NCBI GenBank assembly: GCA_009746045.1 | Contig: RPFO01001034.1 | Location: 528,001 to 592,000 of the forward strand | Reading direction: 5' to 3' | DNA from: Mesostigma viride | Taxonomy: Eukaryota; Streptophyta; Mesostigmatophyceae; Mesostigmatales; Mesostigmataceae | DNA: 64,000 nt | Position numbers and translations under genes: made by a program | Part shown: piece by piece, positions 35,201 to 46,108 of the stretch | Position numbering within the stretch: position 1 is the first letter of the stretch | How the letters are laid out: each line of letters begins with the position of its first letter | Notes under the pieces: generated by a model | What the model was told of the DNA's origin: nothing | Seen by the model: only the letters and a program-made list of their open reading frames with translations | Database searches by the model: none

Positions 35201-35387
35201 CTACGTTCAGATGTTGCTGGACGACCTAGTGGTCCCAGCCCAGTTTGAGCACCGCATCCACTCTCTCTCCCGTCTCTGGACTGCCATGCAGGACAAGGAG
35301 CGGTGGAAGAAGATTGTCAAGGCACACACGCCCGACCCTGTGGGCAAGCCACCTCCCCCCAAGCGGAGGAGGCGTTTTGATGAGTAG
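32227..35387 (+). pseudogene. LINE ORF2: AP endonuclease and reverse transcriptase, frameshifted
   Basis: The APE domain comes first (32,250-33,000): ATFNTRTLL, GVQEHR, LLDANA (the GDFNA-like metal site), LDYVVV and SDHRLV. The frame shifts near 33,100 into a linker, then again near a C-tract at 33,590-33,690 into the reverse transcriptase (33,691-35,148). RT motifs are NYRGVCLQSAALKVF, FVDYIKAFDTV (motif A), HHGVWQGCVLSPYLF (motif B) and LIYADDTTL (YADD, motif C). A thumb/C-terminal segment ending IRQRRIAFVGHLA follows. A last frame change near 35,100 leads to PGPKDIPKRVGKPVTNYVQM...RWKKIVKAHT and TAG at 35,385-35,387. No RNase H domain is seen. Active-site residues are intact despite the breaks. 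Confidence 0.88.
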
Positions 35388-35865
35388 TGCAGTTAGGATT
35401 TTCTAGATAGAGTTAGGATAGTTCGATCACGCGGCTTCCTCCACCCCATCCATCATGAAATATGTGCTACATGACCTCCCCACGGAGGCATGTTATAATT
35501 TAATTTAATTTAATTTAATTTTTTAATATGTACTCCCAACGGAGTTATGTTCCTAATTAGTTAATGAATCGTTACGTCATGCCATCAGACACATGTCTAT
35601 CGATCTATACAACAGTACTATATTAAAAATTGTAATTACTTACATCAGAGTGAAGGCACCCAATTCAACATAAACAAAGCCAACGTTAACAAGAAATACC
35701 ACAACAAAATAACGACAGCCGACATGGGACACTCCACACTGGAATCATGAAGTAAAACAGCCTAATAATATTAGTCTATCGATGTATTTAATTTATAATG
35801 ATCGATAATAATTACTGTACATCATAGTGAAAGCACCCAATCAAACGTGAACAAAGCCAACGCTA

Positions 35866-36940
35866 ACAAGAGATTAAAATTAATTAAATTATAACATGCC
35901 TCCGTTGGGCGGGGGTCATGTAGCACATATTCCATGTTGGGTGGGTGGAGGTGGGACAAGCCGCGTTATCGACCTAACCCAACTCTAAGCTATCTAGTCT
36001 AGAAAATCCTAACTACGCTACGCAGCAAAACGCCCCTTCCTCTTGGGGGGGGGTGGCTTGCCCACATGCAGGGGCTGGCGTGTGAGCCTGGACAATCTTC
36101 TGCCACAGGAGGGGGGACATCCCCCCCTAAAATCGTACATGAGCGTACTCCCTGTTTTGGCCTGCCGCGCCGCCCGGCGCCAGCCAAAGTGAAAAATGGC
36201 TGAGTGCGCTCTGTCAGCCAAAAGGCTGCGCCGGATCAAAAACGGCAACTTTGGGAGTGTGCTACGTGCTACGTTGGTTGTTAACGACACGTGGAACTTT
36301 TTGTAGCATCTCTTAGTAGAAGCTCTTAGTAAGCGATAATATTAGCATAGTCTCCAAGTAGGAGCAGTTCATGACGATTAAACATTTTGTACTGCAGTGC
36401 TCCGGCTTCAGGCTGGTTGTTGGTGCAATGGCGGAAACTTGCAAGAATGAGGTCAAGCCGGCGGAAATTGCCTGACACCAGGTCCGGTGTCAGAATCAAC
36501 AACAACAACCTGACGCCTGCCTGAAATTTGATTCGTCTTCCTAGAGTCAACCAATACTTGGTAAGTTCTCAGCGTAAGTTGTAAGTACAGCAGGGCCAAA
36601 GCGGACTCCTGCACTCAAAAAATCAAACGCCTGACGTACCGAGCTAGCGGGATCACCAGAGCGCACTCCTTTCCTAAAACCAGGCGCCGGACCGGCGGGA
36701 GGAGTTAGCTCCTCAAAATTTTTCTTCGCGCCGCCCTAAAAATTTCGACAGGAGTACACTCCGTCGCCAAAATTCTGCCGCCGGACACATTTTTCCCCGT
36801 TGTGAGAGTCCGCTCCACGTCCGGAGGTGCCGCGCCGGACACACGACTGAGTGTGCTGTACGTTTTGGCTGGATGTCCCCCCTCCTTCTGCCACCGCTTC
36901 TTGTTCTGCATGGCAGCCCAAAGAAGGAAGAACAAGAGAT
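35866..36940 (-). mobile_element. 5'-truncated LINE, copy 2 (inverted), carrying a nested DNA transposon
   Basis: On the minus strand this is the last part of the same LINE family: CTGCCATGCAGAACAAGAAGC... (ORF2 C terminus), the KKIV...GKPPPPK region, then 3' UTR and AT-rich tail. The target duplication is AACAAGAGAT at 35,866-35,875 and 36,931-36,940. The LINE sequence proper (35,876-36,930) is only about 270 bases once the nested transposon 36,107-36,886 and its duplicated 8 bases are removed. Copy 1 is about 85-90% similar by eye. Confidence 0.88.
36099..36894. mobile_element. Non-autonomous DNA transposon, 16-bp TIR, 8-bp TSD (family M, copy 1)
   Basis: The element spans 36,107-36,886 (780 bp). 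Its ends are perfect inverted repeats AGGAGGGGGGACATCC / GGATGTCCCCCCTCCT. The target duplication TCTGCCAC is at 36,099-36,106 and 36,887-36,894. Removing the element and one TSD copy restores the LINE reading. No transposase frame is present. An 8-bp TSD is seen in hAT, P, Merlin and Novosib groups; the TIR does not settle which. Confidence 0.93.
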
Positions 36941-37111
36941 ACCACAAAATAACTACAGCCGGTGCATGGGACACGCAATCCACACCGCGGAATGGAAGAA
37001 AACAGCCTAATAACCGTGCTGCGCCGCAAAGTCAGCCCGCGTGCTGCGATGTCAGCCATAGCCCGGGTAAGCGCTACCGAAAGGCGTTGGCGTCAATACG
37101 ATGTCTAGGAC

Positions 37112-38530
37112 AGGGCAGCAAGGCAGGGGGGGGGGGGCAGTCAGGCACGGCAGATATAGTTGTTGCCCAGCAAAACATCCTATGGTGAAATGGGTTATGC
37201 CTGTGGGTATGATGCATGACCTAGCATGAGAGTGATACATACATGAGTAACAAAAATATACGCACATGGCAATGCCATGTGACGCCCAAATTGGGTGTGA
37301 CAACACCACATCACTACATAGCTAAAACGTGCTTCAGAAAAAAACATCAACTAAATTACCGGATCAGGAGTCTGACTCGGGGACTCCTTCGCTTGCCGCT
37401 CCAGCTCCACCTTCCGCTGCGCTTTTGCCATCATGGCCTTGAGCGCGGCAAGCTCCAGTTCCGCCTCGGTGAGATCTGGTGGTGCGGGAGGTTCACATTC
37501 ACTGGAGGCTGCAGGAGCCATGGCGGGAGGTGCAGAAAGAGCACCGGCAGACGCCGTTGCGGCCGAAGGACTAGAGGCAGGCGGGATCGCTGGCGCGGAG
37601 GGAGCTCCATCGGCAGACGCCGTTGCGGCCGAAGGACTAGAGGCAGGCGGGATCGCTGGCGCGGAGGGAGCATCGGCAGACGCCGTTGCGGCCGAAGGAC
37701 TAGAGGCAGGCGGGATCGCTGGCGCGGAGGCAGCACCGGCAGACGCCGTTGCGGCCGAAGGGCTAGAGGCAGGCGGGATCGCTGGCGCGGAGGGAGCACC
37801 GGCAGACGCCGTTGCGGCCGAAGAGCTAGCTAGAGGCAGGCGGGATCGCTGGCGCGGAGGGAGCACCGGCAGACGCCTTCTCCTTGGGTGGCTGCCGCGC
37901 CCGCTTGGCCGGTACATACTCATCCGACACCTCCTCCTCCTTCTCTGCTGGCCCCCAACTCTCCTTCAATTTCGCACGTGCGCTTCTCAGGTTGTCGTCA
38001 GTCACGTTGCCCAGCAAGACCCACGCATTCTCGTTGCCCTTGGCGTCACCATCATGCATCGTGGCGAAGTCAACAAACAATATTTGCGAGCCCCCATCGC
38101 GCTCCACAAACCGCGTGCCGTAAGGGCTCTTGAGCTTCGCCTTCACGTCCACCACTTTGCTAGGTTCCCAAACATACGCAGCCGGCCGCGCCTCATCGCG
38201 CTCGTACTTGTACCTTTGTGCCACGAAGGCCCCGTGCAGTGCTTCTCCGAAACCACCAGGGCCCGGTCGCTCTTGAACCACCGCGGTTGGCAGTAAGGTG
38301 CTCAGATAGTGCGCAAGCCCCAAGTCCACGGGACCACTAGGAAGCTTTCGCTTTGCAGCCGGCTTCTTGCTGGCGGCCGGCTTCTTGCTGGCGGCCGGCT
38401 TGTTGATGGCGGGGCGCGACGTGATGGGCTCGAATACATCTGGCCCGATGGCAGGCACACGAGCAGGTGGGAGACCATCCGGCATTGGCAGGTCGGCCAG
38501 CTTGGGCACCAGAATGGGCGGCTCCACGGT
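37112..38530 (-). mobile_element. CACTA element Y, right part (continues from 50,254)
   Basis: Minus-strand DNA nearly identical to 47,990-49,335 of element X. It joins to 50,254 across the insertion of X: the last bases here (CCACGGT) and the first at 50,254 (GTGTTGTTGGG) together give the uninterrupted sequence present in X near 47,970. Similarity to X stops at about 37,112, just after a C/G homopolymer; the expected right terminus of Y and its target duplication are missing, so this end was deleted or rearranged. Confidence 0.88.
37351..38530 (-). pseudogene. CACTA Y accessory protein, C-terminal part
   Basis: Reads VEPPILVPKLADLPMPDGLPP..., then NKPAASKKPAASKK, then a conserved block (LGLAHYLSTLLPTAVVQERPG...YKYERDEARPAAYVWEPSKVVDVKAKLKSPYG...ILFVDFATMHDGDAKGNENAWVLLGNVTDDNLRSARAKLKESWGP). 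The tail holds 21-residue ASAGAPSAPAIPPASSPSAAT-type repeats (five copies, 63 bp each) and an EAELELAALKAMMAKAQRKVELERQA coiled coil. A 4-base insertion in the first repeat (CTAGCTAG) breaks the frame, as in X. Compared with X, Y lacks a 24-base stop-bearing insertion. I do not recognise the conserved block; by position it is the second (TNPA-like) gene of the element. Confidence 0.7.
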
Positions 38531-38550
38531 CACTAGGAACTGAGAAGTGG

Positions 38551-38758
38551 AAAAAAATGCCACTTTTACCACTTTTTATCACTTTTTATCACTTTTTATC
38601 ACTTTTTATCACTTTTTACCACCTCGAGGGTGGTAAAACCACCCAAAAAGTGGTATAAAGTGATATAAAGCGACATAAAGTGATAAAAAGTGATAAAAAG
38701 TGATAAAAAGTGATAAAAAATACGGCCTAAAGCAACTTTTACCACCTAAAACACGGCC
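38551..38758. repeat. CACTA X left subterminal repeats
   Basis: Multiple CACTTTTTATCA / TGATAAAAAG and ACCACTTTTT units in both orientations, with an inverted pair around GGTGGTAAAACCACC near 38,630-38,650. The array resumes beyond the nested element at 40,854-40,965. Confidence 0.85.
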
Positions 38759-40853
38759 TTAGCCCTTAAATGGTGCTCGCGCCTATTTGTAGGCGCGAGT
38801 TGAACTCGCGCCTACAAATAGGCGCGAGATGGGAAGCGGCGCGGCGCGAATGCCAGTAGACATTTCCGTGATATTTTTAGGTCTGCTGCTAGAGCTAGAT
38901 GTGCTCTACGCCCTGATACCGGACATCACTATGTTTAGACCAAGTCTACAGGGACTAATTAACGGTTACAGTACAGGGGGTACCCAGGTCCACCGGGACG
39001 AAAGTGAATGTAAAATAATTACGAACATGCATATTCGAGGCTATGGCGGTGCAGAAAACTGATTGGTGTAGGAGCATCGATGCATGGATTCGTTCCAAAT
39101 TTTGTAGGCATTATTTATGCGTTATAAAGATGCTGTAGCCGCAGTCGCGCAACATTTACTGAGGTGCGCAATCATCTCGGTCTGGGTTTTACTGCGTCAA
39201 CGCGTGTTTATTGTGACGGGAGTGACAATGAAGCTAGCACTTGTTATCGGCGGCTTTATAATTGAATATTTCGCATCGAGTAAATATGTTACGATGTATT
39301 TCGAATATTTCATTAGTGTCGTGGGCCAGCAAAGTCTTGACGCATCGGCCCTGTCGTCAGCTTGCTAGCTGTCCTTGAGCCTTTTTTTTGCGGTTTCGAC
39401 CTGGCGTAGTTTAGTGTCCCTGCGGTTACCGTCGACAAGATAAAGTCGTCGTATCACTCGGTAAGTAATCTCGGACTCATTGTTGAAGGTTTGGGATGTC
39501 AAAGTTGCTTCGTTACTACTTTTCTGTAATGGTTTGTGGTGGTGGTTGCGCACAGCCATTACGGTCAGATTTTCATCAGTTTTGTTCATGATTGGCTGCG
39601 TCTGCACCAAATATACTAGAATAATGATTGGTGTTACATGTAAATAAGTTCCATATGGTATCATGATGGTTTCTATAGCCTAAATCCTTAAGAATAGATG
39701 GTATCCTGGCCTGTTTTTGGTTAGCCTTTTAGCTTTGTTAGTATTGCTGTTGTGCAGTCACCCCATCTGTCTTCATGTAACACCTGTGGAGGTCCCAGTG
39801 CCCTGCTTGCATTCAAAAGAAGGTCCATGAGTTGTCTCTGTGTCATTTCATCTCAGGCAAGCATATGGAGGTCATTTTTTATGTTGTGGATGCATGGGCT
39901 ACGTAGCCCCTTGCACACGTGCATTTGGGCCTTGGCACAGTGGTATACCTGCTAGTAGAGCTTGGTAGCCACCACATGGTGACATTTTCTTTAGAACAAC
40001 ATGAAGCATAGTTTAAGCTGAGTGTTAGTGATCATTTTGAGCATTACCCGGCCATTCAAAAGCACCATTGTGCACGCCTCATACCATTGTAATGCCACTT
40101 AATGCCGCATGTCGCCCCGTAGCCAGTTAACAGCTGAAATGATGAAGCCCAGCATATAAGGAGCTCCAGTTAGCATTTCCAATGATCTAGGCTTACTTTT
40201 ACTTATTTAGTCTAGCACTGACATGTGAGAAAAACTGTGCATGTGGTAGGCTTGTGTGGTGGGTAGTCATTGGCCTTACCATGCCATGATACGCGCGAAT
40301 GTGACTGTGCATTGGCATGGCTACCTATGTTTAATCGCTGTTATGGATGTTCTGTATGCTGGAATTGATGAAATAATGCATGTTTGATCATTTATGATGT
40401 TTTATGATGCTACGGACTGAGGCGCCTGCCTTGTAATGCTAGCAAATGTCACCAGCCAAACTGGCTCCTATTTTTAGGCGCGAGTTATTTTTAGATAATG
40501 CATCTGGGTCCCTGGGACAACCTGTCATGTCAGTGTTCAGAAGCCATGCCTGGGTACCGAAGCAACTGCCTTTAAAATGTTGGGAGCAACGGAACTGTTT
40601 TCAGGTGTAATAATGCATTATACATGAGTGTTTTTCTCGCACTCGCGCACCCCCCTGAGGGTGGTGCTATATTTAGCACCCATAGGACATTGCAACATGA
40701 CCAATGACATGACCCCCAAGTAAGTCCCTATATGTGTGTGCTTTGGTCCCAGTATGGACCCTAAATTGTTTTTAGGTTAGGTTGTGGACATTACCATGCA
40801 AGGTGCAACTGGAGCCTATTTTTAGGCGCGAGTTGGACACCATTTAAGGGTTA
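38759..40853. mobile_element. 2.1-kb non-autonomous DNA element with TIR CCCTTAAATGGTG, TTA/TA target
   Basis: The element spans 38,762-40,850 (2,089 bp). Left end GCCCTTAAATGGTG, right end CACCATTTAAGGG; TTA flanks both sides (38,759-38,761, 40,851-40,853). The matching site in Y (about 57,070) reads GGCCTTAGAGG on the minus strand without the insert, an empty site. A TTA/TA target suggests PIF/Harbinger or Tc1/mariner. Only short open frames occur inside and none is recognisable, so it is non-autonomous. It holds a double palindrome at 38,776-38,828. Confidence 0.88.
38776..38828. repeat. Double palindrome (cruciform-prone)
   Basis: A 24-base segment (38,776-38,799) and its exact inverted copy (38,805-38,828) are separated by TTGAA. 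Each half is itself an inverted repeat of CTCGCGCCTA / TAGGCGCGAG. The same TTTTTAGGCGCGAGTT motif recurs near 40,471-40,486 and 40,820-40,835. Confidence 0.92.
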
Positions 40854-41222
40854 GAGGTGGTAAAAGGTGGTAAAAGGTGGTAAAAAGTGGTAAAAAGTGA
40901 TAAAAAGTGATAAAAGTGGCCAACGTGGTAAAAGAACACCACGACGAGCACAAAAGTGGTAAAAAATACAAGGGCTGAACCGACAACAAGTCAGTTTAGG
41001 CCCAAACAATGAATGATGCATCTTTATTCAATATAATATCGGCATGATTATCAAGTGAGTAGGATGTTGGTCAACGTAAACACGACAGTCCTCGCACATC
41101 TATTCGACTCATCCATACCATCACCACTGTCAACATGTCAATCTCCTCATATATACTAGAGGGATAGTTTCCGTATGGCCTTGCACACCCAAAAGCAAAA
41201 CGGAGGGATGGGCTCCTTCCAC

Positions 41223-44200
41223 TTAATTGTGTGCAGCATTCCCCTCGTTGCTAGGGGTTTGTTCTGTATAGTCCCTGACCGTGCGCGCGCCTGCACTTGT
41301 GCGCAACGGGGGCATGGGCTCCTTCCCCTTGTGTGATGCAGGCGCCAAAGCCTCAGATTTCTTCTTTCTCTTGCGAGGCGGGGCTGCGCGTGAGGGTTCT
41401 GCCGCCGTGGTTGCCGGCGCGGCCTGCCGTTCAGCGGGCGGCTTCTTTTTCTTGCGAGGCGGGGCTGCGCGTGAAGGTCCTGCCGCCGTGCTCGCTGGCG
41501 CGGGCTGCCGTTCAGCGGGCGGCTTCTTTTTCTTGCGAGGCGGGGCTGCGCGTGAAGGTCCTGCCGCCGTGCTCGCTGGCGCGGGCGGCGGTTCAACGGG
41601 CGGCTCAGGTGGGCCGAAGTACCTGATGTCTTCCTGCCACCTTGTCGCCGTGCTTTGGAAAAACTCGTTCTCCAAAGCCCACCCGGTTGCCAGGTGTCGG
41701 GGCAGCTTGCAGTGAATGACGGAAAGCTGGGGCTGATGCCGTGGGTCCAGCACAAACCCAACGGAGCTAACAGATGTTGGCCACACTAGTTTTGCCGTGC
41801 GTGGTGCCTCGGCGCTGCGGACCACCACCAAGCGTTGATTAGGAATGTAAGCTGACCTCGGATGCATCGAAAAGCTCTACTCTCAGCAAAAGATGTTGAG
41901 TCCACTTCCCCACCGGCCGCACCAGCTTCGCCACGAGAATGTGGGTCAGGGAGCCGTACTGAGTGCTGCTTCCCTCCTTATGGTAGGCTAAGGAGGGGGG
42001 ACATCCAGCCAAAACAGCACACTCACTCGTGTGTCCGGCGCGGCACCTCCAAACGTGGAGCGGACTCCAAAAATGTGTCCGGCGGCAGAATTTTTGCGAC
42101 GGAGTGTACTCCAGTCGAAAATTTTAGGGCGGCGCGAAGAAAAATTTTGTGGAGCTAACTCCTTTTGGCGGTCCGGCGCCTGGTTTTAGGAAAGGAGTGC
42201 GCTAGTGCGCTCTGGTGATCCCGCTAGCTCGGTCAGGCGTTTGATTTTAAAGTGCAGGTGTCCGCTTCGGCCCTGCTGTACTTACAACTTACGCTGAGAA
42301 CTTACCAAGTATTGGTTGATTCTAGGAAGACGTATCGACTTTCAGGCAGGCGTCAGGTTGTTGTTGTTGATTCTGACACCGGACCTGGCGTCAGGCAATA
42401 GGCATCGAATTTCCGCCGGCTTGACGTCATTCTTCTACTTGGAGAATATGCTACTACTATCGCTTACTAAGAGCTTCTACTAAGAGATTCTACAAAAAGT
42501 GCCACGTGTTGTACAAGCCACGCAGCACGTAGCACACTCCCAAGTCGGTCCGGCGCAGCTTTTTGACAGACTGAGTGCACTCCAGCACTTTTCACTTTGG
42601 CTAGCGCCGGGCGGCGCGGTAGGCCAAACTCTGGAGTACGCTCATGTACGATTTTAGGGGGGGATGTCCCCCCTCCTGTAGGCTATACACCACAGTTTGC
42701 AGTCCGCCATGCTTGCTTCCTGTCAACTTCTTTTGTCCGGTAATTGAAACCGTACAAGTGCACCCTATCATACTCCTCAGCCTTAAGCTGCACGCCGGCT
42801 GCTGCAGCCTGGACAAGCTCCGGGACCAGCGGCGGATCGCCGCTTGCAATCCAGTCTTTGAGCCATGGGAGGTTGCTGCACAAGGGCCGCCTGCATGCAC
42901 ATCGTATACAAAGCCAGATAGCAATGCAAGAAAAAAAATTAGAATAACGGCAGTAGTCCTTGGAAATCAGATGAAGTTCCATATATTAAAAGAAAATCAG
43001 CTCAAAGAATAGCAACTTACAATAATAGGACAGCGGCGTCTTACCAGTAGTGTAATCCTCATCGCCGTTGACTTCGGGATCTTTGTACTCCGCATTGGGC
43101 AGCGCATACTCCAACAAAATCGCGCAGACTTCATCGGATTCCGCGGCGGTGAAAGTGTAGAACTTGGTGACCTTGCGGCTGTGCCCCCCCAACTCGACCT
43201 TCTTGGACGGGTCTTTGTGGATGACGTCCCAGATGTAGTAGCGGTCTTTTGGCTGAAAAAAAAAAAGAAAGCAAATAAGACATTGCAAGCAGCGCACGCA
43301 AATATGCACAGAAATTAGCTGCATGCAGCACATGACCGGGCCACAAGCAGCGCGTACATAACACAAAATGTGCACACAAATCCATAAAAAAAAAAATCGG
43401 TCACTAGCGTGTACTTACCATCCCGGTTTTCACCATGTGATAGGCCAGATGGGTCAGCGCCTCAGACTTGCGATATGCTCGACCGTCCATGGAGCTCTCC
43501 ACATTGACGTTGGACAGCTGAGCTTTCGTGATGGCCCCCATCATCCGCTCGCCCGACGCCATGGTGCGGGTGTCACATCGACCCAACAAGGGGATTTGCT
43601 GGGCCAGGTGGGCCATCATATGAACAGATTTTGCCATCTCAGACGCTGGCGCTATACGCTCCATCGCCACTGCAGCAAGCAAAAACATCTCGCCGCAGTC
43701 ATCCAACTGCTGCTGAGTCGCCGCGCCGCTAGAAAACACAAAGTCCCAGGCCGCTGATTGAAGGAGAAATGCATGCCGTGCATCGTCATCTAACCGCCCA
43801 CGCAAGATGGTCGGGAGTTGCTTGCAAAAGTAGAGGATTTTGTCACGCGTCTTGGATTTTTCAGTACTCTTCGCATCGCAGAGCAAGCCACTGATCCGGC
43901 CGGTGAAGTAGTCGGGTAGGCTATGCATCATGATGTCATCGAGACCTGCGCATTACAACCACACGCAAAAATATAACATATAGTAGTAACACGACAGCCG
44001 AAAAAAATATTCAGTCCTATGTGAATCACACAGACCATAGTCAGTCCTCCAAATTACGGGAAAAATAACAACCCAATTATGTCACACTTACGCTTGATAT
44101 CAGCCTTTTCCTCAGCCGTCAGCTGGAACCCGGGGCGCGGTGCTGGCGCCCTCTTCTTCTTGCGGCCTTTCTTCGGTGGACTTTGGCACCACCTGGTCTC

Positions 44201-45970
44201 CCTCCGGTGGAGGGTCTCCCTCCACCTCTCCCTCCGGTGGAGGGTCTCCCTCCGCTGGAGGGTCTTCATCAGGCCGCCACAGCTCCGGGTTCATACCGAG
44301 GACCTTCAGCCTGCCACGAAGTGACCCACTCGCCATAGCCTTCCCTGCATATAGATAGTACAAAGAGAAAAAAAACAAAAAAAAAACAATACTACATCAG
44401 CTTTCCATGTGAACAGATAGGCCACAGTCAATGTATGCAAGCAACAATCACAATCAAAGGATACAGTTAACTGTTTAGCAATTACCGCTTGTGCAATGAA
44501 TGACCCACTTGAAGTTGTTGGGACACAGATGGAACTCGTCAATAAAATGACGGATCTTCAGGTCAACCCAGTACGGTAACTTGAGAAACGGCTCGGGCTG
44601 CTTTTTTAGCGTAGCACAGCACTTCAAGTAGCCAGCATGGTCCATCTCCTGAACAACAGGAGCGTGAGCCGGCCGGCGGGGGTCACACCCTCGGGAAACA
44701 TGCGGTCATTGCCAAGGAGAACGATACGGCCATTTGAGATAAAAACCCCACGCCACTGATCACCATGTAGGACGCATTGATTGTACCCTGCATCTGGAAT
44801 GTTTAGTGACTTGGAGTATGCCGGGTAGTCGTGAATTATGCCAGCAAGAATGGACCTCACAAATGTCGTAGTGTAAACACCGGCCACGTCCAGTGTCACA
44901 TCACAAATGTAATACCCCTTCCAGAGTACCAGGAAGTCCTCAGCGATCAAGTCCAAAAAACTGCTCATGTTTTTCGGCGCCTTCCCCTTCATAGCACCAA
45001 CAAGAAGCACCATCGGGCAAAAACGCCCATTGACCACGACCCACTCGGGCAAGTTCACGCAGGATACAAAGGCTGGCCAACTGCTGTGAGTATCCATAAA
45101 ACTCCTTGGACACACACCATCAAATTTCAAAAGGAAGATGGTGTTCCGCGGCTGGCTGAGAAAGTCCCAGTTGTTCTTGATGTGCTGAATGGCACGGCTG
45201 TCTGCACGAACAGGTCCATGCACAAGAAACACCCGAGGTAAAAAGAAAGCTATCCATCAGAGCAGTACAAACAAAAGATACGCGCCAGAGGAAAAATATC
45301 GAACTTGATACTTTGGCACACATTGCATAACACAAGGCGTAGAAACAAGTGCAAACCTGACTTTCAAGCCGTCCACAACGCGCGTGGATGAGTCTGGCTC
45401 CCTGTTTTCATGGTTCGCAGCGTACTGAAGGGCTTCCGCAATGTCCGGGACTCGGAACCAGGCCCTAATCCGATCCATCAGGGGGAAGTGCCTAACCTGG
45501 CGATGCGCTTTCCGCGAGTTGACGATGTCACCGTTTCTGTCCGTGTAAGTCTCGTACCGCGACAGCTTGCAAAGAGGGCAGATCTTAGTGGTCTTGTCCT
45601 TGTACAAGAAACCCTCGCATGGGCAGGCATCATAGACCCTGTACCCCAAGCCCAAGCCTTTGATCACTTTCCGTGCCTTCGAGATACTGTCGGGCAGAGT
45701 GTTGCCCGCGGGGAGAACGTTTCCCAACAGCTTAAAGAGCTCATCTGCAAATACCTGAGCGCATGAGTTTTCCCCCATTAGAGTCAGCAGTTGCAATGTA
45801 AACATCAACGCCTTGCTTGAAGAGCTTGGGTACAATGGCGTATCGTCCTTGACTCTGGCCACTGCTTCGTCATAATTTTTAGCAAACTGGCGTGCTGCAT
45901 CCTCTCCACTGCCCGACCCGTCGTCAGGTTCCTCGCACATAAACTCGTCGACTGTCTGTCCTTGACGCAT
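41223..45970 (-). pseudogene. CACTA X transposase (TNP2 type with DUF4218/DUF4216-like regions), interrupted
   Basis: Cut-and-paste transposase, multi-exon. First exon 45,970-45,357: VLPAGNTLPDSISKARKVIKGLGLGYRVYDACP, then CPLCKLSRYETY and VRHFPLMDRIRAWF, the TNP2 zinc-binding signature. The intron 45,356-45,198 joins in phase to RAIQHIKNNWDFLSQ... and the DDE region (LLKFDGVCPRSFMDTHSSWPAFVSCVNLP, FLDLIAEDFLVLWKG, VRSILAGIIHDYPAYSK). A short intron is likely near 44,680. After PPPEGD repeats (44.2 kb) comes a DUF4218-like exon (43,404-43,950: VHMMAHLAQQIPLLGRCDTRTM...GERMM), then DRYYIWDVIH (43.1-43.25 kb) and a DUF4216-like part. Transposon M copy 2 (41,991-42,677) splits the last exon after TANCGV, and the C terminus is shortened relative to Y. 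X alone is therefore unlikely to make full transposase. Confidence 0.88.
41983..42685. mobile_element. Non-autonomous DNA transposon, 16-bp TIR, 8-bp TSD (family M, copy 2)
   Basis: The element spans 41,991-42,677 (687 bp), with the same 16-bp TIRs as 36,107-36,886 in the opposite orientation and an internally related but shorter sequence. TSD GTAGGCTA is at 41,983-41,990 and 42,678-42,685. The matching place in Y (about 55,565-55,580) is uninterrupted. The insertion disrupts the transposase exon. Confidence 0.93.
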
Positions 45971-45988
45971 TTCAAACAATCTCTAGAT

Positions 45989-46030
45989 GGAGGGCCGGCA
46001 TCGACCGTTGATGGTCAATGCCGGCCCTCC
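45989..46030. promoter_or_regulatory. Conserved hairpin just upstream of the X transposase first exon
   Basis: GGAGGGCCGGCAT...ATGCCGGCCCTCC forms a stem of about 17 bp with a short loop, ending about 20 bases before the transposase ATG. The same hairpin is kept in Y (about 52,225-52,266). It could be a regulatory structure or target; the function is inferred only from position and conservation. Confidence 0.5.
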
Positions 46031-46108
46031 GTGGCTAACCAGTTGCCATCGGGCGCACAAATCGAGCCACGCTGGGACGCCTGCGGCAGTGAGACCACTG
46101 GCCGCTCA

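Larger units (their letters stand above)
30381..35535 (+). mobile_element. Full-length LINE (APE-type non-LTR retrotransposon), copy 1
   Basis: The element spans 30,391-35,525. A 10-bp target duplication, ATATGTACTC, is at 30,381-30,390 and 35,526-35,535. An uninterrupted relative of the target exists inverted at about 23,360-23,400. The 3' end is an AATTT pentamer tail (about 35,497-35,525) instead of poly(A). It has a 5' UTR of about 290 bases, ORF1, and ORF2 with endonuclease and reverse transcriptase. Both ORFs contain frameshifts, so this copy is probably dead. Confidence 0.9.
35640..37010 (+). repeat. About 150-bp tandem duplication; second copy split by a LINE
   Basis: Copy 1 is about 35,640-35,770 (GAACAAAGCC-type: ACAAAGCCAACGTTAACAAG...AAACAGCCTAATAA). 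Copy 2 starts at about 35,820, is interrupted after AACAAGAGAT (35,875) and resumes at 36,931-37,010 (ACCACAAAATAACTACAGCC...AAACAGCCTAATAA). Confidence 0.85.

Noticed and set aside
37243-37833. Arg/Gly-rich plus-strand frame (GRRRCGRRTRGRRDRWRGG)
   Set aside because: Antisense of the 63-bp repeats in the Y accessory gene; the minus frame has the conserved block and coiled coil.
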